Shown here: positions 11,174-21,779 of the stretch, in pieces
Layout: each line of letters opens with the position of its first letter
Position numbering within the stretch: the stretch's first letter is position 1
Origin: Hygrophila difformis
Taxonomy: Eukaryota; Streptophyta; Magnoliopsida; Lamiales; Acanthaceae
NCBI GenBank assembly: GCA_030278955.1
Contig: JAOANR010000003.1
Coordinates: 22,033,050-22,097,049 of the forward strand
Direction: 5' to 3'
Length of the DNA: 64,000 nucleotides
Made by a program: the position numbers and the translations under genes
Notes under the pieces: generated by a model
Seen by the model: only the letters and a program-made list of their open reading frames with translations
What the model was told of the DNA's origin: nothing
Databases searched by the model: none

Positions 11174-12232
11174 TTAAACATCGCCAGGGGGAGGAGACTC
11201 CTGAGAAGGCTCAAAGATGGCTTGATGCATCGCCCTAAGCCTATGAAGCAGATCTTCCCACATATTTATAAAAGCCTTTTTCCGTTCAATCAACTGCCCT
11301 GGAGTCTTTGCAAATGAGATTTTAACGCTGCGATAATGTTTTGACATTTCATGCAGCTGTGTGGGATCAAATGAACGTCTGTTCACATCAACACCATTGG
11401 ATCTGCCTTCATTTTGGAGGACACCAATATGAATATCCAGTGCTTCGAAGTGGGGATACATGATGTTATAAGATTTTTCAGCAGCCTCAATATCAGGATA
11501 CTCAGTTATAATTCTCAACAGAAATTCCTGTGTTTCAACATATAAGAAAGATAGCTTATTAACATATAAGATGTAAATATAAGATACAAAGCAATTCATA
11601 GCACTGAAACAATTTTTTGAAACAACCATAATCAGTACAAAAACAAACATAATCAGTTCAAAACAATCACTAAAACAACCATAATCAGTACAAAAACAAT
11701 TCATATCACTAAAAAACAACCATAATCAGTTCAAAACAAATCATTAAAACAACAATAATCGGTAAAAAACAATTAATAACTAAAACAACCATAAAACACT
11801 TAAACAACTCATAACCCTAGAACAACCATAATCAGTTCAAACATAAACACTGAAACAATTCGTAACCCTAGAACAACTATAATCAGTTCAAAAAAGCATT
11901 AAAAACCATAAATCAGTTCAAAACAATTCCAACCAAAAACCATTCTAAACATTAAAACCATAAAACAATTTAAACCATTAATCAAAAGGTTCCTAAGTAT
12001 ACTCAGTTGTAATTTCAATAAGAAATACCTGTGTTTCAATAAGAATATCCCGATGCTTCTTCGGCACATACCCAGCGTTTAACATTTTTTCTATTAAATC
12101 ATTCAGTCCGCGCGCATTGTCACACGTCGGATGTGTATCCTTCAGATAATTCCCGAACATCTCCCAGCATTGTGTGAACAAGTCGGATGTGCGACTGGAA
12201 CTCTCTTCCGTGCATCTTCTTTTGGACGACAT
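11174..12232 (-). CDS. MULE accessory gene D, two exons, function unknown
   Basis: Exon 1 is 12232-12029 (ATG at 12232, 68 codons) and exon 2 is 11527-11174. GT-AG splicing in phase 0 gives about 185 residues with no internal stop. I do not recognise the family. The protein starts MSSKRRCTEESSSRTSDLFT (basic and Ser-rich, possibly a nuclear signal), has helical charged stretches (HYRSVKISFAK, LLHRLRAMHQ) and ends in an acidic-proline tail. The 501-bp intron begins with sequence resembling the start of exon 2, as if the intron arose by tandem duplication of the exon junction. It lies inside the 12-kb MULE on the transposase strand, so an accessory role in transposition is the simplest guess. 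Confidence 0.6.
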
Positions 12233-12433
12233 TTTTGAGAAATGAAGGTGATTCCGATTACGGTTTTGAGAAATTAGGGTTTTGAGAAACGGTTTAGAAA
12301 TGAAGATTCGAGAAATGAATGTGATTCCTTTTATAAGGCTCACAGTTTAAAAAATTTTCCGAGGCCCATTTAATTTTATTTAGGCCCATTTCATTTAGGC
12401 CACTCCATAAAAATGAAATATATTTCCTTCCAT

Positions 12434-13070
12434 CGCTGAAAACAACATAGACCCATCGCTTAAAATACTTAATAACAATTGCTGAAAACAATATAGAACC
12501 ATCACTTAAAATGCTATATTCACATGTACAAACATTTTGTCGCTTAAATGAATGTATAAATATGAAATTTTCAGAAAACTCAGAAAAAGAGAAAACATAT
12601 CACAAAATGCTTGATGTCCATCGCTCAACATAACTCAGAACTCAGAAACATACATACAAAATCAAAAACGACGATCTATCACCATCGCTTAAAATGCTTG
12701 CTCTCTGTCGCTGAAAAACATATAAAACCATCGCTTAAAATGCCATGTATACATCGCTGAAAAATTGCTCTTGACATCGCTGATAATCACATGTACAAAC
12801 ATAACTCAGAACTCACTTAAATGAATGTATAAATATGAAATTTCAGAAAACTCATAAAAAGAGAAACATATCACAACACAACTCAGAACTCAGAAACATA
12901 CATAAAATTGCATAAAATGCTCATATACAAATCGCTGAAAAATGCTATATACACATCGCTGAAAAGAATACATATACATCGCTGAAAAGAATATATAATC
13001 ATCGCTTAAAATGCTTATTACCCATCGCTGAAAAATTGATAATCACATCTACAAACGTTTTCACAAACTG
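12434..13070. repeat. Intergenic block of TCGCTGAAA / TCGCTTAAA motifs in the MULE
   Basis: Non-coding spacer between genes C and D. It is packed with TCGCTGAAA and the variant TCGCTTAAA, alternating with short phrases such as ATGCTATATACACA. Motif orientation is opposite to that of the left arm. It also holds the presumed promoter of gene D. Confidence 0.75.
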
Positions 13071-13077
13071 TTTTCTT

Positions 13078-13671
13078 CTACTTTTGGCCAAACTGTTTAT
13101 GTACAAACCTCAAGTAATCTCTCACAAATTGTGGATTGGTGATCCTCACCAGCATCAGTTCCCATGCTCCTTTTATACGTTTGCATATTAGACTTCTGAG
13201 TTTGTAATTATAATGCATGATCTTCTTTTTATTTCCTGTGTTACAATAATCCAGGGCCTTCTGATCCATTTCCACGAGGAGTTCGAGATAAGAAGTTCTG
13301 TAACGCTCCATCATGGCGGACACCATGTCTCTTTCCAGTGCTTCTTTTAAATAAGACATATCTTGTGCCAGATCATATTTCAGATACTCCTCTGCCTCAG
13401 CCTTGTTCATCAATCTGTACTGTCTTGCATTCTTTCTCAGCACTAGCTAGTTCTTACGCGTTATCTCATGTAGCACTTTTTCCCTTAGAAGTCTGATGTG
13501 CTCAGCATGTTCAGGATCCACATCAGTTCCTTTTTCAGCTATCCCAACCTCAGGATCCACATCAGTTTCTTTTTCAGCTATCCCAACCTGACCGAATCGC
13601 TCCAAATCAGCCAAATAGAGAATAATACTCCATAATTTACAATGCCCATGTAAGAATAAAGAGATGTACAT
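13078..13671 (-). pseudogene. MULE accessory ORF C, interrupted by one in-frame TAG
   Basis: Two open stretches in the same frame, 13671-13450 and 13446-13078, are separated only by a TAG at 13447-13449. Without that stop the frame would encode about 197 residues. Family not recognised. The upstream part contains a 13-residue direct repeat (GIAEKETDVDPEV then GIAEKGTDVDPEH). The downstream part is helical and charged (MNKAEAEEYLKYDLAQD, RLICKRIKGAW-like basic segments). It sits between the ULP1-type gene and gene D, all on the minus strand. It could be a separate gene or the decayed 3' part of a longer one; the stop suggests loss of function unless spliced around. Confidence 0.5.
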
Positions 13672-13837
13672 TTAAGCGATCACAAAAAGTGCAATATATA
13701 TAACCGATTAAACAATAGACATTTAAGAGATGAAACAATGTACATTTCAGCAACGAAAAAATTACATTTACATTTAAGCGATGTCATCCATCGCATAAAA
13801 AAACAGTTCATTCATTCATCAAAAACACTTCATTTCA

Positions 13838-16800
13838 TCATTGTTTCTTTTTCCGACCCTTTTTTGGCTTAGGTGGTGCTGGTTTCTTTACCTCAAATGA
13901 CTGACTATGCTGGGCAACCAACTGCATCTCTCTACTCACTTCTCCTAGCACAAAATCTTTCTTTTGATTGACATCTGACATCAATATTTCAGCGCAGACC
14001 TTGGCTCTTTTTGCCAGATTATACCTTTTGTTCTTCATTTCTGCCAACATGTCATCCATAATTAATCCTTCCCAATAATCCATATATGACATGACAAAAA
14101 CACCGCAGCTGTGCTCATCTTTCTGCTCTGCCAACGGCGAGAAAAGCATACGATATGATGCAAACCATTTTTCAGATTTCATCAGTGTATTTCCCAGCAT
14201 CCTCAAGTTATACCATATCCTATTCAAAACATTATAATCAGCTGTCCACCCGCCTTCAGCATTCTTGCTGTTGAAGTAAAAAATTCTTCTCTTTCTCATA
14301 TCAACAGAAAAAGCAACCCAATGGTTTTGTCGACAATATGGGAAGAAGAACTGGAACATTGAGAAAACATATAATTAGAATCTAAAAATAATCAACAATA
14401 TAAACAAAATTATCAAAACAAAAATGTATCTTACACTCTCTGCATTCAACACCACATCAATCATTTCTTCAGGAAAAAACTTGAAATCTTTCACCAATGT
14501 ATCAACAAGTTCTGCACCATCTTTTAATGGTAAACCTGCATCCACCTCTGCCTCTGCAAATGTCTGTTTCAAAAGATACAACATATCATGCATCAAAAAG
14601 AAGTTAAATATATATATATATGTATGTATATATATATCAGACTCACAGCAAATAATGATGAAAAACAATATTTCAGCATTGGTTTCCCATTGGCTCTTTT
14701 GAATTCACGACGGTTGATCACTTTCGTGTAACAGTTTATAACAATATCCGCAATATCACTATCAACCCTCAGTGTTTCAATGTCAAGCTTGGACAAGTTC
14801 ATTTCTTTATCATCATAAACAATCGTGTTCTTCGCTTCAACCTTTCCTAGAATATTTGTAATGATAGCCCAAACAGCCACATTCAACTCTTCTGGAGTAC
14901 AGGTATATGACGCCTGAAATTCTGGATATTCTTTAAATCGGGTATAAGTCATCTCCATGAATGTAAACTTGTTGCATTTTTCAATAGGCTGGAGATCAAT
15001 CATCATCACTCTAGGAGGCATATACTTCTCCTTCAATTTCTCAATTGTCTTAGCTCTATCAACTGTCTTAGCTTGTTCCTGAAAATTACAGATGATATAT
15101 CAATCATCGCTGAAATATGAAAAGTGTCGTCGCTGAAAAACATATAAATCATCGCTGAAAACTATTGACATACCTCTGGATTCTCATCTGTTACAACATT
15201 CTCATTCTCGGATAAGCCCAAAGAAAAGGTTGGCACATCTTTTGCATGCATCTATACACATACTAGAGTAATTTAGAGAAAATACCTCTATTTACATCAC
15301 AATTGATATAGCTAAAAACTATTAAAACCTAAAGTCACACAAGAAAATATATCAATCACCATATCCAAATCGCTGAAATGTGGAATATTTAATCGCTGAA
15401 AAACACAGAAACCATCGCTGAAAACTATTAAAGCACCTCTGGATTCTCAGCCACATCATGTGCTGCATCTTTATCAGCCCCATCATGTCCTACATCTTTC
15501 TTAGCCCCATCATGTGCTAACTAAAAAATCACACAAGGAAAATATATCAAAACATTTTGTTACATCACAATTGATATAGCTAAAAACTATTAAAAACTAA
15601 AGTCACACAAGAAAATATATCAATCACCATATCCAAATCGCTGAAATGTGGTAAATATCATCGCTGAAAAACACAGAAACCATCGCTGAAAACTATTACA
15701 GTACCTCTGCATTCTCAGCCACATCATGTGCTGCATCTTTCTCAGCCCCATCATGTGCTACATCTTTCTTAGCCCCATCATGTGCTAACTAAAAATCACA
15801 CAAGAAAAAAATATATCAAAACACTTTGTTACAGTAACCCCTATAGCAAACATTTTGTCACTGTACATACATTCAAGGAATCGAAACTGAAAGGGATTCG
15901 GAATCGAAATAAAGATCTCTGCAATAAAAATAAACAACACAGAAAAAGCAAAAAAGAAAAAAGAATGTCAGAAACTACCTTCAAAAAATATTATGAAGTA
16001 CAAAATTTATAAAACTACCTTCGGTACATTTTCAGGTAAATTTTCAGTCTCCGGGGCAACTCTCTCTTCAGTTTTGTCTTTTACATTCCCAGCATCTACA
16101 TCACCTCCTTCCAGCAAACTTGTCACCTCCGGACCCCCTTGACTCATCACAACATTTCCTGCTCCTGCTAATATACCCATCAAGATTTCTCCTTCGCTTG
16201 CAGTTATATCAAGATTATTTGACTGTTCTCCTTCACGACGTCGACCCACATTAATCAACAGTTCACCTGCATCTTGATCACAAGGGGGGTGTGGGGAAGG
16301 TTCAACATCATTTCTGGATGCTTCTATGAGAGGATCAACATTGCCTGAAGCATCAGCATCCATATATTGGCAAGCAATGTTCACAATAGAGTCCATTGTG
16401 TGATCAGAAAGATGAACAACTGGTTCAGAATCAGTTGTCTCATTTGCATTAGCTTCATGGACAACAGGTGAATACATAGGCTGCAAGCTAGAAAGATTGG
16501 CAGCTTCTTCATTTCCACTAGCATTCAAATCCACATTTTCTCCTAACTGCTCATCTCCTCCTCCATCCACACTCCTAGAAAGATTGGCAGTTGGTTCATT
16601 TGCAGTAGAATTCAAACGCTCATCTTCCACTTCTTTCCCACCCCTCCTTTTCTTCTTTAGACCAGAAACAAAAGTGCTAAGTCGATCGTCATCTTCCTCC
16701 ACAGTCCTTTTCGCAGCCCTCGATTTCTTCTTAAAGTCAATATCTGGATACTTTGCATTAGGGAAAACCTTCCAGATATCAACCATCTCCAAGTATCGAT

Positions 16801-17663
16801 CCTTTTTACAAGTAAATCCAACCAAATGAAGCTCTTCACGCTCATAGAAATCAAAAAACATGTGCTAAAAAAACAAAAACAAACAAGATACATAATCAAC
16901 AAACAATGACCATAATCAACAATATATATCACATAACAAATATAAATTGCATAAAAAACACAAAATTAAAATTACCATTAAGCAAAACAGGTCTCCACAG
17001 GGGCGTGCTTGAGCACTGGTTCCCTTATCCAATTTTGCCTTATACTCATTCAGAGATTTGATAAGAAATTGTCTAATATGAAGACACCAATTGTACCTTA
17101 AAGCTTCTTCCGGAGATCTAAGAAACTGAAGATACCTTTTGTTTACAACCCTCCCTGAGTTAGGAGTAAAGACTTCTGCAGAGCAAACAAAACATACATC
17201 CTCCAGTAGTCATCCAATGGAATTTCAGTATTCTCCGTATTCTCTAAAATAGCTCTAAGATCCTTAACAGGTATCCGATTAGGCTCCTTCTTATTCGTAA
17301 TAAGAGAATACTTTTCACAAAATTCATCAGCAAAATCATAACCAATTTCATTATTCTTCAAATCTATTATAAATTTATCGACTCCCCATGGCAAACCATA
17401 TACTTTATGAATGTCTTCATCTGTAAACCTCCATCACGGTTTTTATCAATAATAAAGCATTCCTCCTGAATGCTCCACTGATTAATCAAAGTTATAACAG
17501 GATCAACCTTGAGCATGCACATTTTGAACATAAGCAGACAACTGAAGCAAGTATCGTGAATAAACTCTTTCTTCCCATCTCCGTCACTCTCGTTCAGGAT
17601 ATTATTTAAAAGACAAATGCTAGATGGAACGCAACAGACCTGAGTATGCACTTTTTCAGCCAT
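13838..17663 (-). pseudogene. MULE-borne ULP1-type (C48) cysteine protease gene, frame-broken
   Basis: Eight exons can be modelled, all GT-AG and phase 0: 17663-16976, 16864-16019, 15788-15705, 15520-15437, 15251-15174, 15078-14647, 14563-14435 and 14350-13838. The N-terminal exon resembles the domain usually found in ULP1-bearing MULE proteins (KVYGLPWGVDKFIID, LQFLRSPEEALRYNW). The middle is long, acidic and low complexity. The last exon has the protease fold motifs: His in QNHWVAFSVD, a glutamine in AEQKDEHSCG and Cys in SCGVFVMSYMD. The usual acidic residue after His is Asn (IFYFNSKN). Exon 1 contains two 1-bp frame breaks, near 17435 and near 17163, both beside short homopolymers. Such proteins may act on SUMO-like conjugates; activity here is doubtful. 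Confidence 0.75.
15290..15790 (-). repeat. Tandem duplication of a mini-exon plus intron in the ULP1-type gene
   Basis: Two copies of a roughly 245-bp unit (about 15290-15535 and 15536-15790). Each holds an intron with three TCGCTGAA-type motifs and an 84-bp exon. The exons (15437-15520 and 15705-15788) encode near-identical peptides rich in AHDGAKKDV-like repeats, and both are phase 0, so duplication keeps the frame. Confidence 0.8.
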
Positions 17664-17699
17664 TCTTGATAACAAAAAGTAAAGTATCACCGTTCGCCG

Positions 17700-18250
17700 T
17701 TCGCCGTAGAAAAACAATCGCTGTTCGCCGTAGACGCAGAGAATCGCTAAATCGCTGAAAAGCCCTAGAGAAAGTATCGACAGTGATAAATTGAAAATTG
17801 GCGGTTAAATTGACATTAAATACTACACGGTGAAATCTCGACGGTTATTTCTTATTAATTACTTAGACGGTGATTTTTTATTAATCGCGTTACTAGACGT
17901 TACGCGAATTCTGAAAACATTGTAAAATTTTTATTAACTACTACACTGTTATTTTTTATTAACTCATCTCCATCGCTGAATTGCACTATGACGATAGCTT
18001 TTTTTAATAGGTAACCATCGCTGAATTGCATTCTTTACGCGATTTTCTGAGACATTGTAACATTTTCTTATTAAATACTACGCGGTTATTTTTTTTATTA
18101 AAACTAACTTTCATCGCTGAATTGCATAACGATCATCGCTTTCGTATATAAGTAATCATCGCTGAATTGCATTAGTTAGCACTGAACTAAGTCGATCAAT
18201 ACAATATTAATGATCAATACACTTCATGTCATTTCTAAAAAAACAAAAAT
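17700..18250. promoter_or_regulatory. Spacer between transposase and ULP1-type genes
   Basis: Non-coding. Direct repeats of about 110 bp share GGTTATTTTTTATTAA and ATCGCTGAATTGCA. It must contain the transposase 3' end and the ULP1-type gene promoter. No clear TATA box was picked out. Confidence 0.5.
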
Positions 18251-18252
18251 CT

Positions 18253-21200
18253 TCATTTCTGCATCTGTTTACGATGTTCTAACTCTTTCTTTTTCCGAAC
18301 AGCTTCAGAAATAGAGACCATTCTCTTGTTCGATTTCTTCCGCCCTTTACACGTTTCTCTTTCCCTTAAATGCAAATTTGAGTAATCTGATGTACTTCCA
18401 ATCTCTGCAAAAAAAAAAAAACAAAAACATTGAGAAACACTAATTTCAAAAAAAGCAAAAACATAAATATGTCTTTGATTAGAAATTACCCGACTCTTTG
18501 TTAATATCAATGTCTCAAAGTCATACATAAACGATTCACAAGCATCCTCATTTCGTGACAACACAATTGCTGACTTCAAAAACAAGCCACACAATTTCCG
18601 GTATCTAGATGCTGCATTGACCACATTTGTTTCTTTTCCAACACCAACATCAACATAACTAAGATCACATTTTGCATTCCTTGACCACCGCTGCAAAATA
18701 TATTTATCTGGAATAGTATGAAACACTTTTGCTCCACTTCCTGACAGAACATCCATCACCCTCAGAGCATGACAACATAAAATCCCCATATTCTCAAACA
18801 TATTGCAACTGCATCCAATTGTACCATCATCAATGTTAACATTGACATGATCACCAATCATCTTTGAATCTGCATCTTCTCTCTTGCAAACACGATAAAT
18901 TAATGCATCTGGTTGAAGCTCAACCACATACCCAAATGACAGATCATACTCATTGTTGAAAATATTGAACACATTTGGTGTATACTTCTCAGTTATATAT
19001 TTCAATAGTGGATTCATAATAAACCTGGCAGAAACTTGTCTATCATCTGCCTTAAAATCTTCCATCCGTTCATTATCCCTCCTTGACTCCACAACCCTTT
19101 CAAAATGTGCAAAGAACTCAACATAGTTATCAACTGGCCTTAAGAACCTGTGAAATGTCAACACAATATGGGGATGTGAAAATCAAATTCTCAACTACAT
19201 AAAGCAAACACACATCGCTGAAATAAATAGAACAATCTCGCTGATCAAAACAGTATAACCTCGCTGAAAATAACTATTCAACTATCACTGAAAATGAAAT
19301 TTATTCATACCGTTTCACAACTGAGTTAAAAGATTCACTTAGCTTAGTAGTCCTCATTCCTGCAGTAAAATGATTTTTAACCCAAGCAGCGGACCATTGA
19401 CTTCTCAAATTATAAGTAGTCGACAACCACCTATGTTTAGATTGTGAGAAACAAGTTGATAGCATGTATTCCCATTCCACCTCAAATTCCATCTCTGTCC
19501 TCACATCATATACCAAATGATGAAATAGCTTATCAAACCTAAAAAAATGAGTTCAACGTGTACATATCGATATCCAAATCGAAAAAACAATTGAAAGTAA
19601 AAATAACTAAATATTTACCTTGGTGTGTACAGTTGACTCAAATTTTTTTTCGCATTTTCTATAATGTGCCAACTGCATAAAGCATGATAGGTATTAGGCA
19701 AAATTTTCCTAATTGCCGATGCCATCGCACAATCTTGATCTGTGAAAATCGTTTGAGGTGCCTTATCCCCCATACACTTCAAAAATGTTTTAAATAGCCA
19801 CTCAAATGATCTTTGAGTTTCATCAAGCATCAATGCAGCTCCAAAAATAGAAGTCTGTCGGTGATGATTGAATCCAACAAAAACAGCTAATGGTCTGTAA
19901 TTTTTATTTGTCCGATACGTTGTATCAAAGGTCACACTATCACCAAAAGCTTGATAATCCATCCTCATTTCAGCATCTGACCAAAAGATATTTGTAATTC
20001 TCTCATCATCATCCAGATCATACTCATGGAAGAAAAATGGATTACTGACACATTTCTCAGAGAAATACTTCAATACAACACCAGCATCCCCTACTTTTAA
20101 ATTTCTTTGCCGCCTTCTAACAAGTGCATTCTTCAAATCGTCCTTTAAAAATCCTACAAGTCCACTACCTCCAGCACCCATACTCAACAAGTCATACGAT
20201 GACTTCAATGACAATCCAACTTCTTCATGTATACCAGCAACAACACTGTGTAACTCATCAACTCTTCTATTCGATTTCAACATATGCTTCCTTGATGGTC
20301 CATGCAGATCATGATTATGATCACCACAGAAAAACACAACTCTATAAACTTTTTCATCAGTTTTATAATGTAACCTCACCTTTGCTTCACAACCAGGTCG
20401 GGTTTCATCACTCCTACGAAATTTCAGACTCTTAGAACGACAAGATGAATCACTATCCAACAAACAACCACGACGAAATCCTTCCTTATTGCACGCATAT
20501 TGTAAATAGAACAATCTATCAACTTCATGTGGCTTTGGTCTCTCATACATTTTCCTTACCGAGAAACCTAAACTATGAGCATAATCACAATAAAAACTAA
20601 ACGCATCATCAGCTGTAACAAAACTTAACTCACTCCAATTTATGTTACCTGTGAAGAAATAAACAAAGAATTCCCATTAAAATAATAAATACACGTAGCT
20701 GACATAAACCATCGCTTAAAATGCTTAATGTCCATCGCTGAAAATGCTAGACAGTTATCGCTGAAAATGCTAGTAATGCATCGCTGAAAATGCTAGGCAT
20801 GCATCGATGAAAATATAATGGTTCTGTCCCTCATAATCACATGTACAAACGTTTTGACGCTTAAATGAACATATAGATATGAAACTTCAGAAAACACAAA
20901 AAAAGAGAAACATATCAAAGAAGAACTCAAAAACGCTAGACAGTTATCGCTGAAAATGCTAGTGATGCATCGCTGAAAATGCTAAGCTTGCATCGATGAA
21001 AATATAATGGTTATGTCCCTCATAATCACATGTACAAACGTTTTGACGCTTAAATGAACATATAGATATGAAACTTCAGAAAACACAAAAAAAGAGAAAC
21101 ATATCAAAGAAGAACTCAAAACTCAAAAAACATACATAAAATCAAAAACGACGATCTGCGATAAAAATACTCAAAATTCGAAAATGCTAAAAAGTACCAT

Positions 21201-21264
21201 TGGACGCAGAACTCGAATCTGAAAACGTTGCCGACGCATTCAACGACATGCTAATCGCATTCAT
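18253..21264 (-). CDS. MULE transposase, FAR1/FHY3-related, complete
   Basis: Five exons on the minus strand: 21264-21198, 20648-19619, 19538-19311, 19147-18490 and 18402-18253. They splice in consistent phase to 2133 bp (710 residues) without a stop. Domains in order: FAR1 DNA-binding zinc cluster (ADDAFSFYCDYAHSLGFSVR, then the Cys/His part near CRSKSLKFRRSDETRPGCEA); MULE catalytic domain with Asp in SVTFDTTYRTNKNYRPLAVF and Asp in QTIFTDQDCAMASAI, the CSWHIIENAKKNL motif, and candidate Glu in VRTEMEFEVEWEYML; SWIM zinc finger CSCNMFENMGILCCHALRV; basic C-terminus (KGRKKSNKRM). It would cut and paste elements with matching termini. Introns contain TCGCTGAAA motifs. The first short exon is the least certain; it was chosen because its phase fits. 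Confidence 0.88.
20690..21123. repeat. Direct 189-bp repeat in the first transposase intron
   Basis: Units starting GCTAGACAGTTATCGCTGAA at 20746 and GCTAGACAGTTATCGCTGAA at 20935 are nearly identical over about 185 bp. They carry TCGCTGAAAATGCTAG motifs followed by ACAAACGTTTTGACGCTTAA. They lie between exons 1 and 2 of the transposase gene, near the right terminus of the MULE. Confidence 0.8.
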
Positions 21265-21779
21265 AATTGCCAACAACTTCCTCACACCGCCGCAACACGT
21301 ACAGAGCAAACAAAAAACAGAAGAGAACTTGTCACCAAAAAAAAACAGAAGAGAACTCGGAAATCCAAAGAAGACGACGTCCAACGGCGAACAATATGGC
21401 AAATATACGAAATTACTTTTCTACCCTTAGAGTTAATCTCAATCGTCGATTTTTAAAGACAATCAACGGCTGTAAATGCCCACAGCACATCAAGTCAAAA
21501 AGGGTGATTGCACCCTAACGAAATTGTATCCAATGACTATAAAATAAAAAGGGTAGAATTGTCAAACATGAATAATCATATCTTTAGTAATAAAATCATT
21601 CACAAAATCAATTTAGTAATTTCTATCCTTAAACAAAGATTATATAAAAATTTGCATAAGTTAACTCTCTTTCGACAAAATTCATTACATAATAATAGAG
21701 AAATTATATTTATTTATCACTTTCACTCGTCAGTCTTTATTCCTCATATTTTCTATTTGGCTATTTTTAAGTTCTAAAA

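Larger units (their letters stand above)
9510..21526 (-). mobile_element. Autonomous-type Mutator-like element, 12,017 bp
   Basis: The element is flanked by perfect 9-bp duplications TATCCAATG (9501-9509 and 21527-21535). The termini align at equal offset: left GGTTATGGTGCGAT and right (reverse complement) CGTTAGGGTGCAAT. It carries four gene regions, all on the minus strand. From its right end these are a FAR1-type transposase, a ULP1-type protease gene (broken), a short ORF with one in-frame stop, and a small intact two-exon gene. TTCAGCGA occurs about two dozen times in the left arm. Its reverse complement occurs dozens of times across the rest, so copies point inward from both ends. MULEs with ULP1 domains are known in plants (Kaonashi, CUMULE). 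The complete transposase frame and perfect duplication suggest a fairly recent insertion. Confidence 0.9.

Noticed and set aside
16497..16829. 110-residue plus-strand ORF
   Set aside because: Antisense shadow of the ULP1-type gene exon 2.
21187..21402. 71-residue minus-strand ORF as a separate gene
   Set aside because: Its 3' part fits as the first exon of the MULE transposase by splice phase; the rest is F/S-rich and unlikely to be coding.
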